Of a stretch of 64,000 nt of DNA, positions 51,827 through 61,371 are shown in pieces. Position 1 is the first letter of the stretch, and the number at the start of each line of letters is the position of its first letter. Below the pieces are notes generated by a model. The model had not been told where the DNA came from. It was given only the letters and a program-made list of their open reading frames with translations, and did not search any database. The stretch comes from Pseudomonas sp. GM18 (GTDB lineage: Bacteria; Pseudomonadota; Gammaproteobacteria; Pseudomonadales; Pseudomonadaceae): the NCBI RefSeq assembly GCF_000282195.1, contig NZ_AKJT01000046.1:54651-118650 (forward strand). The letters are read 5' to 3'. The position numbers and the translations under genes are program-made.

Positions 51827-53152
51827 ATGCAAGTTAAGCGTTTTTTCGCCGCCGATATGCGTCAGGCCATGAAACTGGTTCGTGATGAGCTGGGCGCTGA
51901 TGCCGCCATCATTGGCAATCGCCGGATCGCCGGCGGTGTCGAGCTGACGGCTGCCCTGGATTACAAATTGTCGGCGCTGGCCCCGCGTGTTCCGAACATG
52001 GAACTTGAGGATGAGCTGCGCAAGACCCAGTCGCGGATCGTCACCGCCCAGGCTGAACTGAGCCTGCGCGGCGATGGCGAGAGCGACAAGACCACCAATC
52101 GCCAGTTGTTCGCCGGCCTGCCGTTGACTGCCGCCGAACCGCTGATCGAGCCGACGCTGGCCGAACCTCGGCGTCCGGCCCCCGCGCCTGCTGCAGCGGC
52201 CGGTGTCGACCCGCGCGCATTCGATTCGATGCGTTTTGAACTCAACAGCCTGCGCGAGCTGATGGAAGTGCAGCTTGGCTCGCTGGCCTGGAATCAGCTG
52301 CAAGGCAGCCGTCCGGCCCAGGCCAACCTTTGGCGTCGCCTGCAACGCATCGGCCTGTCCGGCCCGTTGTCGCGCGATCTGCTGGCACTGATTACCGACA
52401 TTGAAGAGCCTCGTCAGGCCTGGCGCATGTTGCTCGCGCACCTGGCGCGGATGATCGCCACCCCGGAAGTCGAGCCACTGGAAGAGGGCGGCGTGATTGC
52501 CATGGTCGGCCCGGCCGGCATGGGCAAGACCACCACGCTGGCCAAGCTCGCGGCCCGTTACGTGCTCAAGTACGGCGCGCAGAACATCGCGCTGGTGAGC
52601 ATGGACAGCTATCGCATCGGTGCTCAGGAACAGCTCAAGACGCTGGGCCGGATCCTCAATGTGTCGGTGACCCACGTCGACCCGGGTCAATCCCTGGTGC
52701 AGGCACTGGAACCCTTGCTGCGCAAACGCGTGGTGCTGATCGATACCGCCGGCCTGCAGGCCAGCGACCCGGCACTGCGCATGCAGCTCGAAAGCCTGGC
52801 CGGGCGCGGCATCAAATCAAAAAATTATCTGGTCCTGGCAACCACCAGCCAGAAACAGGTTCTAACCGCCGCTTATCACAGTTACAAACGCTGCGGCCTC
52901 GCCGGCTGCATCCTGACTAAACTGGATGAAACGGCAAGTCTGGGCGAGGTGTTGAGCCTGGCGATCAGTCATGAGTTGCCGGTGGCTTACCTGACCGATG
53001 GTCCGCGGATTCCGGATGACTTGCATCTGCCGCGTCGTCATCAGTTGGTCAGCCGCGCCGTTAGCGTGCAAATGCAGGAAGAACCCAGCGAAGAAGCCAT
53101 GGCTGACATGTTCGCTGATATTTACCACAGCCCGACCAAGCAGGTTGGCTGA
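51827..53152 (+). CDS. flhF: FlhF, polar flagellum placement GTPase
   Basis: FlhF is an SRP-like GTPase that brings the first flagellar components to the cell pole. The 441-residue protein has the basic N-terminus MQVKRFFAADMRQAMKLV, a linker, and an NG domain from about residue 160. GPAGMGKTT (228-236) is the P-loop, DTAGL is the G3 box and TKLDE is the G4 box. It sits 11 bases after flhA and is followed by fleN, its functional opponent. Confidence 0.97.
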   Translation: MQVKRFFAADMRQAMKLVRDELGADAAIIGNRRIAGGVELTAALDYKLSALAPRVPNMELEDELRKTQSRIVTAQAELSLRGDGESDKTTNRQLFAGLPLTAAEPLIEPTLAEPRRPAPAPAAAAGVDPRAFDSMRFELNSLRELMEVQLGSLAWNQLQGSRPAQANLWRRLQRIGLSGPLSRDLLALITDIEEPRQAWRMLLAHLARMIATPEVEPLEEGGVIAMVGPAGMGKTTTLAKLAARYVLKYGAQNIALVSMDSYRIGAQEQLKTLGRILNVSVTHVDPGQSLVQALEPLLRKRVVLIDTAGLQASDPALRMQLESLAGRGIKSKNYLVLATTSQKQVLTAAYHSYKRCGLAGCILTKLDETASLGEVLSLAISHELPVAYLTDGPRIPDDLHLPRRHQLVSRAVSVQMQEEPSEEAMADMFADIYHSPTKQVG

Positions 53153-53159
53153 GGCATTA

Positions 53160-53267
53160 ATGAACATTTTTTGTACCTACATCGATGGTCTGCCATGCAT
53201 TGTTCCGATGGTGAACGCGCAGCCAGTAATGTGGCCTCCGTCTATGCAAGACAAGGTAAAGAAATAA
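53160..53267 (+). CDS. Candidate 35-aa reading frame between flhF and fleN
   Basis: ATG 53160 opens a frame (MNIFCTYIDGLPCIVPMVNA...) that stops 1 base before the fleN ATG. GAGG lies 6 bases before its ATG. This placement could couple fleN translation to passage through the small frame, as in a leader peptide. The product contains two Cys and is otherwise unremarkable. It may be chance; no family is recognised. Confidence 0.3.
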   Translation: MNIFCTYIDGLPCIVPMVNAQPVMWPPSMQDKVKK

Positions 53268-53268
53268 C

Positions 53269-54099
53269 ATGGGCAGCATGCATCCCGTACAGGTGATCGC
53301 GGTGACCGGCGGCAAAGGTGGCGTCGGGAAGACTAACGTGTCAGTGAACTTGTCCCTGGCTCTAGCTGAGCTCGGCCGGCGCGTCATGCTGCTGGATGCC
53401 GATCTGGGGCTGGCGAACGTCGACGTTCTGTTGGGGCTGACACCCAAACGCACGCTGGCCGACGTGATCGAAGGCCGCTGTGAGCTGCGCGACGTGCTGT
53501 TGCAGGGGCCTGGCGGTATCCGCATCGTCCCGGCCGCCTCCGGCACCCAGAGCATGGTTCATTTGAGTCCGGCCCAGCATGCCGGCCTGATCCAGGCGTT
53601 CAGCGACATCGGCGACAACCTCGACGTATTGGTGATCGACACCGCTGCGGGTATTGGTGATTCGGTAGTCAGCTTCGTGCGCGCCGCGCAGGAAGTCTTG
53701 CTGGTGGTGTGTGACGAACCGACCTCGATCACCGACGCCTACGCGCTGATCAAACTGCTCAACCGCGACTACGGCATGAACCGCTTCCGCGTCCTGGCCA
53801 ACATGGCGCAGAGCCCGCAGGAAGGCCGCAACCTGTTCGCCAAGTTGACCAAGGTCACGGATCGCTTCCTCGACGTCGCCTTACAATACGTCGGTGCGGT
53901 GCCTTACGACGAAAGCGTGCGCAAGGCGGTGCAGAAGCAACGCGCGGTGTATGAAGCCTTTCCGCGTTCCAAGTGCGCCCTGGCGTTCAAGGCCATTGCG
54001 CAGAAAGTCGATACCTGGCCCCTGCCGGCCAACCCGCGTGGGCACCTGGAGTTTTTCGTCGAGCGCCTCGTGCAACAAACGGCAGGACCCGTCCTATGA
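53269..54099 (+). CDS. fleN: FleN (FlhG), flagellar number regulator ATPase
   Basis: FleN is a MinD/ParA-type ATPase that holds FleQ in check and limits flagella to the right number. The 276-residue protein has GGKGGVGKT (residues 14-22, deviant Walker A), MLLDADLGLANVDVLLGL and VIDTAAGIGDSVVSF. The N-terminus MGSMHPVQVIAVTGGKGG matches the P. aeruginosa protein. ATGA overlap with fliA. Only a weak ribosome binding site (AAGGTAAAG) lies upstream, inside the 35-codon frame. Confidence 0.97.
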   Translation: MGSMHPVQVIAVTGGKGGVGKTNVSVNLSLALAELGRRVMLLDADLGLANVDVLLGLTPKRTLADVIEGRCELRDVLLQGPGGIRIVPAASGTQSMVHLSPAQHAGLIQAFSDIGDNLDVLVIDTAAGIGDSVVSFVRAAQEVLLVVCDEPTSITDAYALIKLLNRDYGMNRFRVLANMAQSPQEGRNLFAKLTKVTDRFLDVALQYVGAVPYDESVRKAVQKQRAVYEAFPRSKCALAFKAIAQKVDTWPLPANPRGHLEFFVERLVQQTAGPVL

Positions 54100-54836
54100 C
54101 AGCCAGCGGTTACAACCTCTACAAGAAGTCGGCACGTGACGCGCAGTACGAGCTGATCGAGCGTTACGCGCCACTGGTCAAACGCATTGCCTACCACTTG
54201 CTGGCGCGTCTGCCGGCCAGTGTCCAGGTCGAAGACCTGATCCAGGCCGGGATGATCGGCCTGCTTGAAGTATCAACCAAATACGACGCCAGCAAAGGCG
54301 CGAGTTTCGAGACGTACGCGGGCATTCGAATCCGCGGCGCGATGCTCGATGAAGTGCGCAAGGGGGACTGGGCGCCACGTTCGGTCCACCGCAATACCCG
54401 CATGGTCAGCGACGCGATTCGCTCGATTGAAGCTAAAACCGGCCGTGACGCTAAAGATCACGAAGTTGCGGCCGAACTCCAATTGAGTCTCGACGATTAT
54501 TACGGGATTTTGAACGACACCCTGGGCAGCCGGTTATTCAGTTTCGACGATCTGTTGCAGGACGGCGAACACGAAGGGCTGCATGAGGATGGCGCGAGTG
54601 CTCATCTCGAGCCGTCACGCGATCTGGAAGATGAACGCTTCCAGGCGGCGCTGGCGGACGCGATTGCCAATTTGCCGGAGCGTGAGCGACTGGTGTTGGC
54701 GCTGTACTACGACGAAGAGTTGAATCTCAAGGAAATCGGTGAGGTCCTGGGGGTCAGTGAATCTCGGGTCAGCCAGTTACACAGCCAGTGCGCGGCCCGT
54801 TTGCGGGGGCGTTTGGGGGAGTGGCGAGCGCGCTGA
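54096..54836 (+). CDS. fliA: FliA (RpoF), sigma28 factor
   Basis: FliA is the sigma factor for late flagellar genes, including fliC. The 246-residue protein has region 2 (YAPLVKRIAYHLLARLPASV, QAGMIGLLEVSTKYD), region 3 and region 4 (LPERERLVLALYYDEELNLK, EIGEVLGVSESRVSQLHSQ). The start ATG overlaps the fleN stop; the frame extends upstream inside fleN but has no support. The anti-sigma factor flgM is not in this window. Confidence 0.97.
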   Translation: MTASGYNLYKKSARDAQYELIERYAPLVKRIAYHLLARLPASVQVEDLIQAGMIGLLEVSTKYDASKGASFETYAGIRIRGAMLDEVRKGDWAPRSVHRNTRMVSDAIRSIEAKTGRDAKDHEVAAELQLSLDDYYGILNDTLGSRLFSFDDLLQDGEHEGLHEDGASAHLEPSRDLEDERFQAALADAIANLPERERLVLALYYDEELNLKEIGEVLGVSESRVSQLHSQCAARLRGRLGEWRAR

Positions 54837-54838
54837 AG

Positions 54839-54856
54839 GCAGTGTGGGGACACTGC
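54839..54856 (+). terminator. Perfect GGGG-loop hairpin just after fliA
   Basis: GCAGTGT and ACACTGC form a perfect 7-base stem around GGGG, starting 3 bases after the fliA stop. There is no T-run. It may protect the 3' end of the flhA-flhF-fleN-fliA transcript or weaken read-through to cheY. The following 147 bases to cheY show no sigma28 or sigma54 site. Confidence 0.4.
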
Positions 54857-55003
54857 GAATGGAGCTGGTGTGGTGTTGAACCGTACCGGTCTCGATCTGT
54901 TGTGCTCCAGACAGTCATTGAGTGCTTTGCCGGATTGATTGAAATGGCGCGTCCAGGTGCTGGGCGCGTTTAAGACTGCTTGGAGGTCGAATTGGACAAG
55001 AAC

Positions 55004-55375
55004 ATGAAAATCCTCATCGTTGATGACTTCTCAACGATGCGGCGGATCATAAAAAACCTGTTGCGTGACCTGGGGTTCACCAACACGGTCGAGGCTGACG
55101 ATGGCACCACTGCCATTCCGGTTCTCAACAGCGGGAGCATCGACTTTCTGGTAACGGACTGGAACATGCCTGGCATGACCGGTATCGATCTGCTGCGTCA
55201 CGTGCGCGCCGATGAAAAGCTCAAGCATCTGCCAGTGCTGATGGTGACCGCCGAAGCCAAGCGCGAGCAAATCATCGAAGCGGCCCAGGCCGGTGTTAAC
55301 GGCTATGTGGTCAAACCCTTCACAGCCCAGGCGTTGAAAGAAAAAATCGAGAAGATTTTCGAACGCATCGGTTGA
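55004..55375 (+). CDS. cheY: CheY, chemotaxis response regulator
   Basis: CheY carries the chemotaxis signal to FliM. The 123-residue single-domain receiver has D7/D8 ([18 protein letters not shown]), phospho-acceptor D52 ([13 protein letters not shown]) and YVVKPF. The family start is ATG 55004, but the strong GGAGG element at 54982-54986 lies too far from it and fits TTG 54992 better, which would add four residues. First gene of the che block. Confidence 0.96.
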   Translation: MKILIVDDFSTMRRIIKNLLRDLGFTNTVEADDGTTAIPVLNSGSIDFLVTDWNMPGMTGIDLLRHVRADEKLKHLPVLMVTAEAKREQIIEAAQAGVNGYVVKPFTAQALKEKIEKIFERIG

Positions 55376-55397
55376 TGTACTGCGCCACGGGGGAGCT

Positions 55398-56186
55398 ATG
55401 GAGCATAACGAATCTTCACTGGGCGATTTTGAATCGACCCTGAAAAAACACGCGGTCGAACTGGTCGAAAGCCTTGAAAAAGGCAGGTTCGGCGACGCTG
55501 TGCAATTGATCCATGAGCTCAACCAGACCCGTGACCGCGGCCTGTATCAGGAAGTGGGCAAGCTCACCCGCGAGCTGCATAGCGCGATCGTCAATTTCCA
55601 GATTGACCCGCACATGCCGCAAGCCGAGGAAGTGTCTCAGATCACGGATGCCACCGAGCGCCTGTCCTATGTGGTCAAGCTGACCGAGGCCGCGGCCAAC
55701 CGCACCATGGACCTGGTGGAAAACGCTACGCCGCTGATCAACAGCCTGAGCGACGAAGCCCAGGCGCTGAGCACGGATTGGGGACGGTTCATGCGTCGCG
55801 AAGTCGGGGCTGAAGAGTTCCGCGAGCTGGCCCGGCGGGTCGACGGTTTCCTGACACGCAGCAGTGAAGACAACCGCGTCGTGTCGAGCAACCTCAACGA
55901 CATTCTGTTGGCCCAGGATTACCAGGACCTCACCGGTCAGGTGATCAAGCGTGTGACCCAATTGGTCACCGAAGTTGAAAGCAACCTGCTCAAGCTCGTA
56001 CTCATGGCCAGTCAGGTAGACCGCTTTGCGGGTATCGAACATGACCGTGAAGCGATGCTGGCTGAAAAAGATCCACAAAAACATCTCTCTCAGGGTGAAG
56101 GTCCGCAGATTCATGCCGATAAAAGAGAAGACGTTGTGTCCGGTCAGGACGATGTGGACGATTTGTTATCCAGCCTTGGATTTTAG
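55398..56186 (+). CDS. cheZ: CheZ, CheY-P phosphatase
   Basis: CheZ removes phosphate from CheY. The 262-residue mostly helical protein has the active-site helix (NDILLAQDYQDLTGQVIKRV, with the catalytic Gln) and ends with the CheY-binding peptide QDDVDDLLSSLGF (residues 250-262). GGGGGAG upstream of the ATG is a good ribosome binding site. 22 bases after cheY. Confidence 0.96.
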   Translation: MEHNESSLGDFESTLKKHAVELVESLEKGRFGDAVQLIHELNQTRDRGLYQEVGKLTRELHSAIVNFQIDPHMPQAEEVSQITDATERLSYVVKLTEAAANRTMDLVENATPLINSLSDEAQALSTDWGRFMRREVGAEEFRELARRVDGFLTRSSEDNRVVSSNLNDILLAQDYQDLTGQVIKRVTQLVTEVESNLLKLVLMASQVDRFAGIEHDREAMLAEKDPQKHLSQGEGPQIHADKREDVVSGQDDVDDLLSSLGF

Positions 56187-56216
56187 GTTTTTGAACCTGT
56201 TAGGAGCACACCCTTA

Positions 56217-58499
56217 ATGAGCTTCGGCGCCGATGAAGAGATCCTTCAGGATTTCCTGGTTGAGGCCGGCGAGATTCTAGAGCAACTGTCCGAGCAGCTG
56301 GTCGAGCTGGAAAGCCGACCCGATGATGCGGACTTGCTCAATGCAATTTTTCGCGGTTTTCACACTGTAAAAGGGGGCGCCGGCTTCCTCCAGCTCAACG
56401 AGCTGGTGGAGTGCTGTCACATCGCCGAGAACGTGTTCGACATCCTGCGCAAGGGTGAGCGTCGCGTCGACTCGGAACTGATGGACGTGGTTCTCGAAGC
56501 GCTGGACGCGGTGAACAGTATGTTCAGCGAAGTCCGCGAACGCAGCCCGATCACGGCTGCCACGCCTGAATTACTCGCGGCACTGGCCCGTCTGGCCGAG
56601 CCGCAAACGGCTGATGAAGCCGCACCGGCGCCGGTCGCCGAAGTGGTTGAAGCACCGGTCGCTGAAAGCGAATCGGGCGACATTACCGATAACGAATTCG
56701 AACAACTGCTGGACTCGCTGAACGCTGTCAAGGCCCAGGCCGAGGCGCCCGTAGCGGCTGTGCAGCCTGTTTCGCAGCCTGTTTCGCAGCCTGCCGCCGA
56801 TGCAGCCGCCAGTGACGAAATCACCGATGCCGAGTTCGAGTCGTTGCTCGATCAACTGCATGGCAAAGGCCAGTTCGCCGCCGATGCAGTGGCCGCGGCA
56901 CCCGCCGCACCGGCAGCTCCCAAAGCCGCCGGCGACAGCTCCGACATCACCGACGACGAGTTCGAAGCACTGCTCGACCAGCTGCACGGCAAAGGCAACT
57001 TTGCGGTCGATGCGCTGGAGTCGGCAATCGCTTCGGCACCAGCCCCGGCTGCACCAACCGCTGCTGCTGCCGGTAGCGATCTGATCTCCGATCACGAATT
57101 CGAATCGCTGCTCGATGAATTGCATGGCAAGGGCAAGTTCACTGAAGTGGGCACTGCTTCTGCTGTTGCTTCAGTGTCGGCTCCAGTGGCCAAGGCTGCG
57201 GCGCCGGCACCTGTTGCCAAAGCACCCGAGCCCAAAGCCGAAGCTCCTAAGACTGCTGCTGCCGCGGCACCGGCACCGGCTGCTGCTCGTGCCCCGGCCG
57301 CGCCGCCCGCGGAAAAACCGACCAGCGAAGCCGAGACCACCGTGCGGGTCGACACCGCGCGTCTCGACGAAATCATGAACATGGTCGGCGAGCTGGTACT
57401 GGTGCGTAACCGCTTGGTCCGTCTGGGCCTCAACAGCGGTGACGAAGCCATGTCCAAGGCTGTGTCGAACCTCGACGTGGTCACGGCCGACCTGCAAACC
57501 GCGGTCATGAAGACCCGGATGCAGCCGATCAAAAAAGTCTTCGGGCGCTTCCCGCGTCTGGTTCGCGACCTGGCTCGCCAGCTCAAGAAAGAGATCAACC
57601 TGGAACTGGTCGGCGAAGAAACCGACCTCGACAAGAACCTCGTCGAGGCCCTGGCCGACCCGTTGGTCCACTTGGTGCGCAACTCGGTCGACCACGGTAT
57701 CGAAGAGCCGGCTGATCGCGAAGCGATGGGCAAGCCACGCAGTGGCAAAGTGATCCTGTCCGCCGAACAGGAAGGTGACCACATCCTGCTGTCCATCTCC
57801 GATGACGGCAAGGGCATGGATGCCGATGTTCTGCGCGGTATCGCCGTGAAGAAAGGCCTGATGGACAAGGATGCAGCGGACCGTCTCAGCGAGTCCGATT
57901 GCTTCAACCTGATCTTCGCGCCGGGCTTCTCGACCAAGACCGAGATCTCCGACGTGTCCGGTCGTGGCGTGGGCATGGACGTGGTGAAAACCAAGATCGC
58001 CCAGCTCAACGGCACCATCAATATCTACTCGACCAAGGGCAAAGGCTCGAAGATCGTCATCAAGGTCCCGTTGACCCTGGCGATCATGCCGACGCTGATG
58101 GTCATGCTCGGCAACCAGGCGTTCGCGTTCCCGCTGGTGAACGTCAACGAGATCTTCCACCTCGACCTGTCGCGCACCAACGTGGTGGACGGCCAGGAAG
58201 TGGTGATCGTGCGGGACAAGGCGCTGCCCTTGTTCTACCTCAAGCGCTGGCTGGTCAGCTCCGCCGCTCACGAAGAGCAGCGCGAAGGCCATGTGGTGAT
58301 CCTTTCGGTGGGCACTCAGCGGATCGGCTTCGTCGTCGATCAGTTGGTGGGCCAGGAAGAAGTGGTCATCAAGCCATTGGGCAAAATGCTCCAGGGAACC
58401 CCGGGGATGTCCGGCGCCACCATCACCGGTGACGGCCGCATTGCTCTGATTCTCGATGTTCCGAGCATGCTCAAGCGTTACGCCGCACGGCGTATTTGA
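56217..58499 (+). CDS. cheA: CheA, chemotaxis histidine kinase
   Basis: CheA autophosphorylates under receptor control and passes phosphate to CheY and CheB. In the 760-residue protein the P1 Hpt domain has H49 ([12 protein letters not shown]). Instead of an evident folded P2 domain, residues about 130-370 are an Ala/Pro-rich linker with four copies of an acidic motif (near 155, 200, 243 and 288; three read EF-x-x-LLD-x-LHGKG). Then come the P3 dimerisation helix ([19 protein letters not shown]), P4 kinase ([27 protein letters not shown]) and P5 CheW-like domain ([10 protein letters not shown]). A hairpin lies in the cheA-cheB gap. Confidence 0.97.
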   Translation: MSFGADEEILQDFLVEAGEILEQLSEQLVELESRPDDADLLNAIFRGFHTVKGGAGFLQLNELVECCHIAENVFDILRKGERRVDSELMDVVLEALDAVNSMFSEVRERSPITAATPELLAALARLAEPQTADEAAPAPVAEVVEAPVAESESGDITDNEFEQLLDSLNAVKAQAEAPVAAVQPVSQPVSQPAADAAASDEITDAEFESLLDQLHGKGQFAADAVAAAPAAPAAPKAAGDSSDITDDEFEALLDQLHGKGNFAVDALESAIASAPAPAAPTAAAAGSDLISDHEFESLLDELHGKGKFTEVGTASAVASVSAPVAKAAAPAPVAKAPEPKAEAPKTAAAAAPAPAAARAPAAPPAEKPTSEAETTVRVDTARLDEIMNMVGELVLVRNRLVRLGLNSGDEAMSKAVSNLDVVTADLQTAVMKTRMQPIKKVFGRFPRLVRDLARQLKKEINLELVGEETDLDKNLVEALADPLVHLVRNSVDHGIEEPADREAMGKPRSGKVILSAEQEGDHILLSISDDGKGMDADVLRGIAVKKGLMDKDAADRLSESDCFNLIFAPGFSTKTEISDVSGRGVGMDVVKTKIAQLNGTINIYSTKGKGSKIVIKVPLTLAIMPTLMVMLGNQAFAFPLVNVNEIFHLDLSRTNVVDGQEVVIVRDKALPLFYLKRWLVSSAAHEEQREGHVVILSVGTQRIGFVVDQLVGQEEVVIKPLGKMLQGTPGMSGATITGDGRIALILDVPSMLKRYAARRI
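56679..57134 (+). repeat. Four in-frame copies of an acidic LLDxLHGKG motif in the CheA linker
   Basis: Encoded copies begin at CheA residues 155 ([16 protein letters not shown]), 200 ([19 protein letters not shown]), 243 ([18 protein letters not shown]) and 288 ([19 protein letters not shown]), separated by Ala/Pro spacers of 27 to 30 residues. The DNA copies also share long identical stretches, so they look like tandem duplications that are held in frame. Confidence 0.9.
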
Positions 58500-58510
58500 T
58501 TCTGGGGGAG

Positions 58511-58533
58511 CGGGGCGCCAGAGCCTCGCCCCG
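58511..58533 (+). other. Hairpin between cheA and cheB
   Basis: CGGGGCG and CGCCCCG form a perfect 7-base stem around a 9-base loop, 11 bases after the cheA stop and 15 bases before the cheB ATG. There is no T-run. It could affect cheB translation or differential mRNA stability. Confidence 0.4.
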
Positions 58534-58548
58534 TCTAACGGAGTGTTT

Positions 58549-59679
58549 ATGGCAGTCAAAGTCCTGGTGGTGGACGATTCGGGGTTTTTCCGCCGCCGCG
58601 TCTCGGAAATTCTTGCAGCGGATTCAAATATCCAGGTCGTCGGTACGGCGACCAACGGAAAAGAGGCGATCGATCAGGCCCTGGCCCTCAAGCCAGACGT
58701 GATCACCATGGACTACGAGATGCCAATGATGGATGGCATCACGGCGGTGCGGCACATCATGCAGCGCTGCCCGACCCCGGTATTGATGTTCTCCTCGCTG
58801 ACCCACGAAGGCGCCCGGGTCACCCTCGATGCGCTGGACGCCGGCGCAGTGGACTTCCTGCCGAAGAATTTCGAAGACATCTCCCGTAACCCGGAGAAGG
58901 TCAAGCAACTGCTGTGCGAGAAGATTCTCAGCATCTCGCGCAGTAACCGTCGTGTCAGTGCCTACACCCCTCCGGCGCCGGTCGCCGTGCCAGCCCCGAC
59001 GCCTGCGCCTTCGAGCGTCGGCAGCTACGGCAGCAGCGCACCCGCGCGTCCGGCACCGGCACCGATTGCGGCGCGTCCCCATGCCGCGGCCCCGTCGTCT
59101 CCTGCGCCGAAACGCAAAGCCTACAAACTGGTCGCCATCGGTACCTCCACCGGCGGCCCGGTTGCGCTGCAACGGGTGCTGACACAATTGCCGGCCAACT
59201 TCCCGGCACCGATCGTGTTGATCCAGCACATGCCGGCAGCCTTCACCAAGGCCTTCGCCGAGCGTCTGGACAAGCTGTGCCGCATCAGTGTCAAGGAAGC
59301 CGAGGATGGCGACATCCTGCGTCCGGGCCTGGCGCTGCTGGCGCCGGGTGGCAAGCAGATGATGATCGACGGCCGTGGCGCGGTGAAAATCCTGCCGGGC
59401 GACGAGCGTCTGAACTACAAGCCTTGCGTAGACATTACCTTCGGCTCCGCGGCCAAGTCCTACGGCGACAAAGTTCTGGCGGTGGTACTGACCGGTATGG
59501 GCGCCGACGGTCGCGAAGGCGCGCGCCTGCTCAAGCAGGGCGGCAGTGCGATCTGGGCCCAGGATGAAGCCAGCTGCGTGATCTACGGCATGCCGATGGC
59601 CATCGTCAAAGCCGAACTTGCGGACGCGGTGTACAGCCTCGACGACATCGGTCGGCACCTGGTTGAGGCTTGCATCTGA
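58549..59679 (+). CDS. cheB: CheB, chemoreceptor methylesterase
   Basis: CheB demethylates and deamidates chemoreceptors for adaptation. From ATG 58549 (376 residues) the receiver domain has D55 ([13 protein letters not shown]). A Pro/Ala-rich linker (about 140-190) leads to the catalytic domain with the triad S200 (GTSTGGP), H227 (IQHMPAAFT) and D320 (GMGADGREG). The ribosome binding site is ACGGAG; an upstream extension to 58456 lies in cheA and is rejected. The stop overlaps motC (TGATG). Confidence 0.96.
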   Translation: MAVKVLVVDDSGFFRRRVSEILAADSNIQVVGTATNGKEAIDQALALKPDVITMDYEMPMMDGITAVRHIMQRCPTPVLMFSSLTHEGARVTLDALDAGAVDFLPKNFEDISRNPEKVKQLLCEKILSISRSNRRVSAYTPPAPVAVPAPTPAPSSVGSYGSSAPARPAPAPIAARPHAAAPSSPAPKRKAYKLVAIGTSTGGPVALQRVLTQLPANFPAPIVLIQHMPAAFTKAFAERLDKLCRISVKEAEDGDILRPGLALLAPGGKQMMIDGRGAVKILPGDERLNYKPCVDITFGSAAKSYGDKVLAVVLTGMGADGREGARLLKQGGSAIWAQDEASCVIYGMPMAIVKAELADAVYSLDDIGRHLVEACI

Positions 59680-60419
59680 TGGATGTGCTCAGCCTTATCG
59701 GGATCATCATGGCGTTCGTCGCCATCATCGGCGGCAACTACCTTGAAGGCGGCCACCTCGGCGCGCTGGCCAATGGCCCGGCGGCATTGATCGTACTCGG
59801 TGGCACCATCGGTGCCGCGCTGCTGCAATCACCGATGAGTGCCTTCAAGCGCGCCATGCAGATTCTTGCCTGGATTCTGTTTCCACCTCGCGTGGACCTG
59901 GCCGGCGGCATTGATCGCGTGGTGAACTGGAGCCTGACCGCTCGCAAGGAAGGTTTGCTCGGGCTGGAAGGAGTGGCCGACGCCGAACCCGACAGCTACT
60001 CGCGCAAAGGCCTGCAACTGCTGGTGGACGGCGCCGAGCCGGAAGCGATTCGCAGTATTCTGGAAGTGGATTTCTACACCCAGGAAAGTCGCGACATCGA
60101 AGCCGCCAAAGTCTTTGAAAGCATGGGCGGCTACGCGCCGACCATCGGTATCATCGGTGCGGTGATGGGCCTGATCCACGTCATGGGCAACCTGGCCGAT
60201 CCATCGCAACTGGGCAGCGGCATTGCCGTCGCCTTCGTCGCCACCATCTATGGCGTGGCCAGTGCCAACCTGGTGTTGCTGCCGATTGCCGCCAAGCTCA
60301 AGTCCATCGCGTTACGGCAGTCGCGCTATCGCGAAATGTTGCTGGAAGGGATCCTGTCGATCGCCGAAGGTGAAAACCCTCGCTCTATTGAGTTGAAGCT
60401 TCAGGGCTTTATGGATTGA
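59679..60419 (+). CDS. motC: MotC, MotA-type flagellar stator protein
   Basis: MotC/MotD is the second stator pair of pseudomonads, important for swarming in P. aeruginosa. The 246-residue protein has four membrane helices typical of MotA/PomA (LSLIGIIMAFVAIIGGNYLE, ALIVLGGTIGAALL, APTIGIIGAVMGLIHVMG, VAFVATIYGVASANLVLLPI). Start ATG 59679 shares one base with the cheB stop; TTG 59670 in frame is less likely. Confidence 0.95.
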   Translation: MDVLSLIGIIMAFVAIIGGNYLEGGHLGALANGPAALIVLGGTIGAALLQSPMSAFKRAMQILAWILFPPRVDLAGGIDRVVNWSLTARKEGLLGLEGVADAEPDSYSRKGLQLLVDGAEPEAIRSILEVDFYTQESRDIEAAKVFESMGGYAPTIGIIGAVMGLIHVMGNLADPSQLGSGIAVAFVATIYGVASANLVLLPIAAKLKSIALRQSRYREMLLEGILSIAEGENPRSIELKLQGFMD

Positions 60420-60434
60420 TGGGAGACATGGACC

Positions 60435-61328
60435 ATGGCACGTCGCAGGCAACCTGAAGAACATGTGAACCATGAACGCTGGCTCGTTTCCTACGCCGAC
60501 TTCATCACCTTGCTGTTCGCGTTCTTCGTGGTGATGTACTCGATCTCGTCGATCAACGAAGGCAAGTACAAGATCATTTCCGAGGCGTTGATCGGGGTGT
60601 TTACCGACTCTGACCGCGCCCTTAAGCCGATCCCCATCGGCGAAGAACGACCGAAGACCGTGACCCCGGCCAAGCCGCTGGTCAAGGACAGTGAACAGAT
60701 CGACGCCGGCATCGCCCAGGCCGCCAACGATCCGCTCAAAAGCATCGCCGATGACATCAGCGCGGCGTTCGGCGACTTGATCAGCTCCAACCAGATGACT
60801 GTGCGCGGCAACGAGTTGTGGGTCGAGATCGAACTCAACTCCAGCCTGTTGTTCGGCAGCGGCGACGCGATGCCCAGCGATATCGCCTTCAACATTATCG
60901 ACAAGGTGGCCGCGATCCTCCGGCCCTTCGACAACCCGATCCACGTCGAAGGCTTCACCGATGATCAACCGATCCGTACCGCGCAATACCCGACCAACTG
61001 GGAACTGTCTTCGGCCCGTTCGGCGAGCATCGTGCGCATGCTGGCGATGCAGGGCGTGAACCCTGGTCGCCTGGCGTCGGTGGGTTACGGCGAGTTCCAG
61101 CCAGTGGCCAACAACGCCACCGCCGAAGGCCGCGCGCGCAACCGTCGGGTGGTGCTGGTGGTGTCACGCAATCTCGACGTACGCCGCAGTCTCACCGGTA
61201 CCGGAACGGCCCATGCACAACCGGATGCCGCATTGAAGCGGGCTGGCACACAAACTGCACCGACCCCGGTCAAGTCGCCGGGACGCGAGAGTGCCGTCAA
61301 TTCTCCGTCACCCGCATTAATACGTTGA
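60435..61328 (+). CDS. motD: MotD, MotB-type stator protein
   Basis: MotD anchors the stator to peptidoglycan and forms the ion channel with MotC. The 297-residue protein has one membrane helix at about residues 19-41 with the channel Asp D22 (WLVSYADFITLLFAF), the plug region, and an OmpA-like peptidoglycan-binding domain (HVEGFTDDQPI, NWELSSARSASIVRML, EGRARNRRVVLVV). The Asp context is of the proton-driven MotB type. The C-terminus has a Pro/Thr-rich tail. Confidence 0.95.
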   Translation: MARRRQPEEHVNHERWLVSYADFITLLFAFFVVMYSISSINEGKYKIISEALIGVFTDSDRALKPIPIGEERPKTVTPAKPLVKDSEQIDAGIAQAANDPLKSIADDISAAFGDLISSNQMTVRGNELWVEIELNSSLLFGSGDAMPSDIAFNIIDKVAAILRPFDNPIHVEGFTDDQPIRTAQYPTNWELSSARSASIVRMLAMQGVNPGRLASVGYGEFQPVANNATAEGRARNRRVVLVVSRNLDVRRSLTGTGTAHAQPDAALKRAGTQTAPTPVKSPGRESAVNSPSPALIR

Positions 61329-61371
61329 GCTATTTCTCGGTTGGCCTTTTCGACCGGGAGGAACAATCCGA

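Noticed and set aside
54857..55003. Sigma28 or sigma54 promoter before cheY
   Set aside because: TCATTGAG and GCCGGATT are present but the spacing is wrong, and no GG-N10-GC pair was found.
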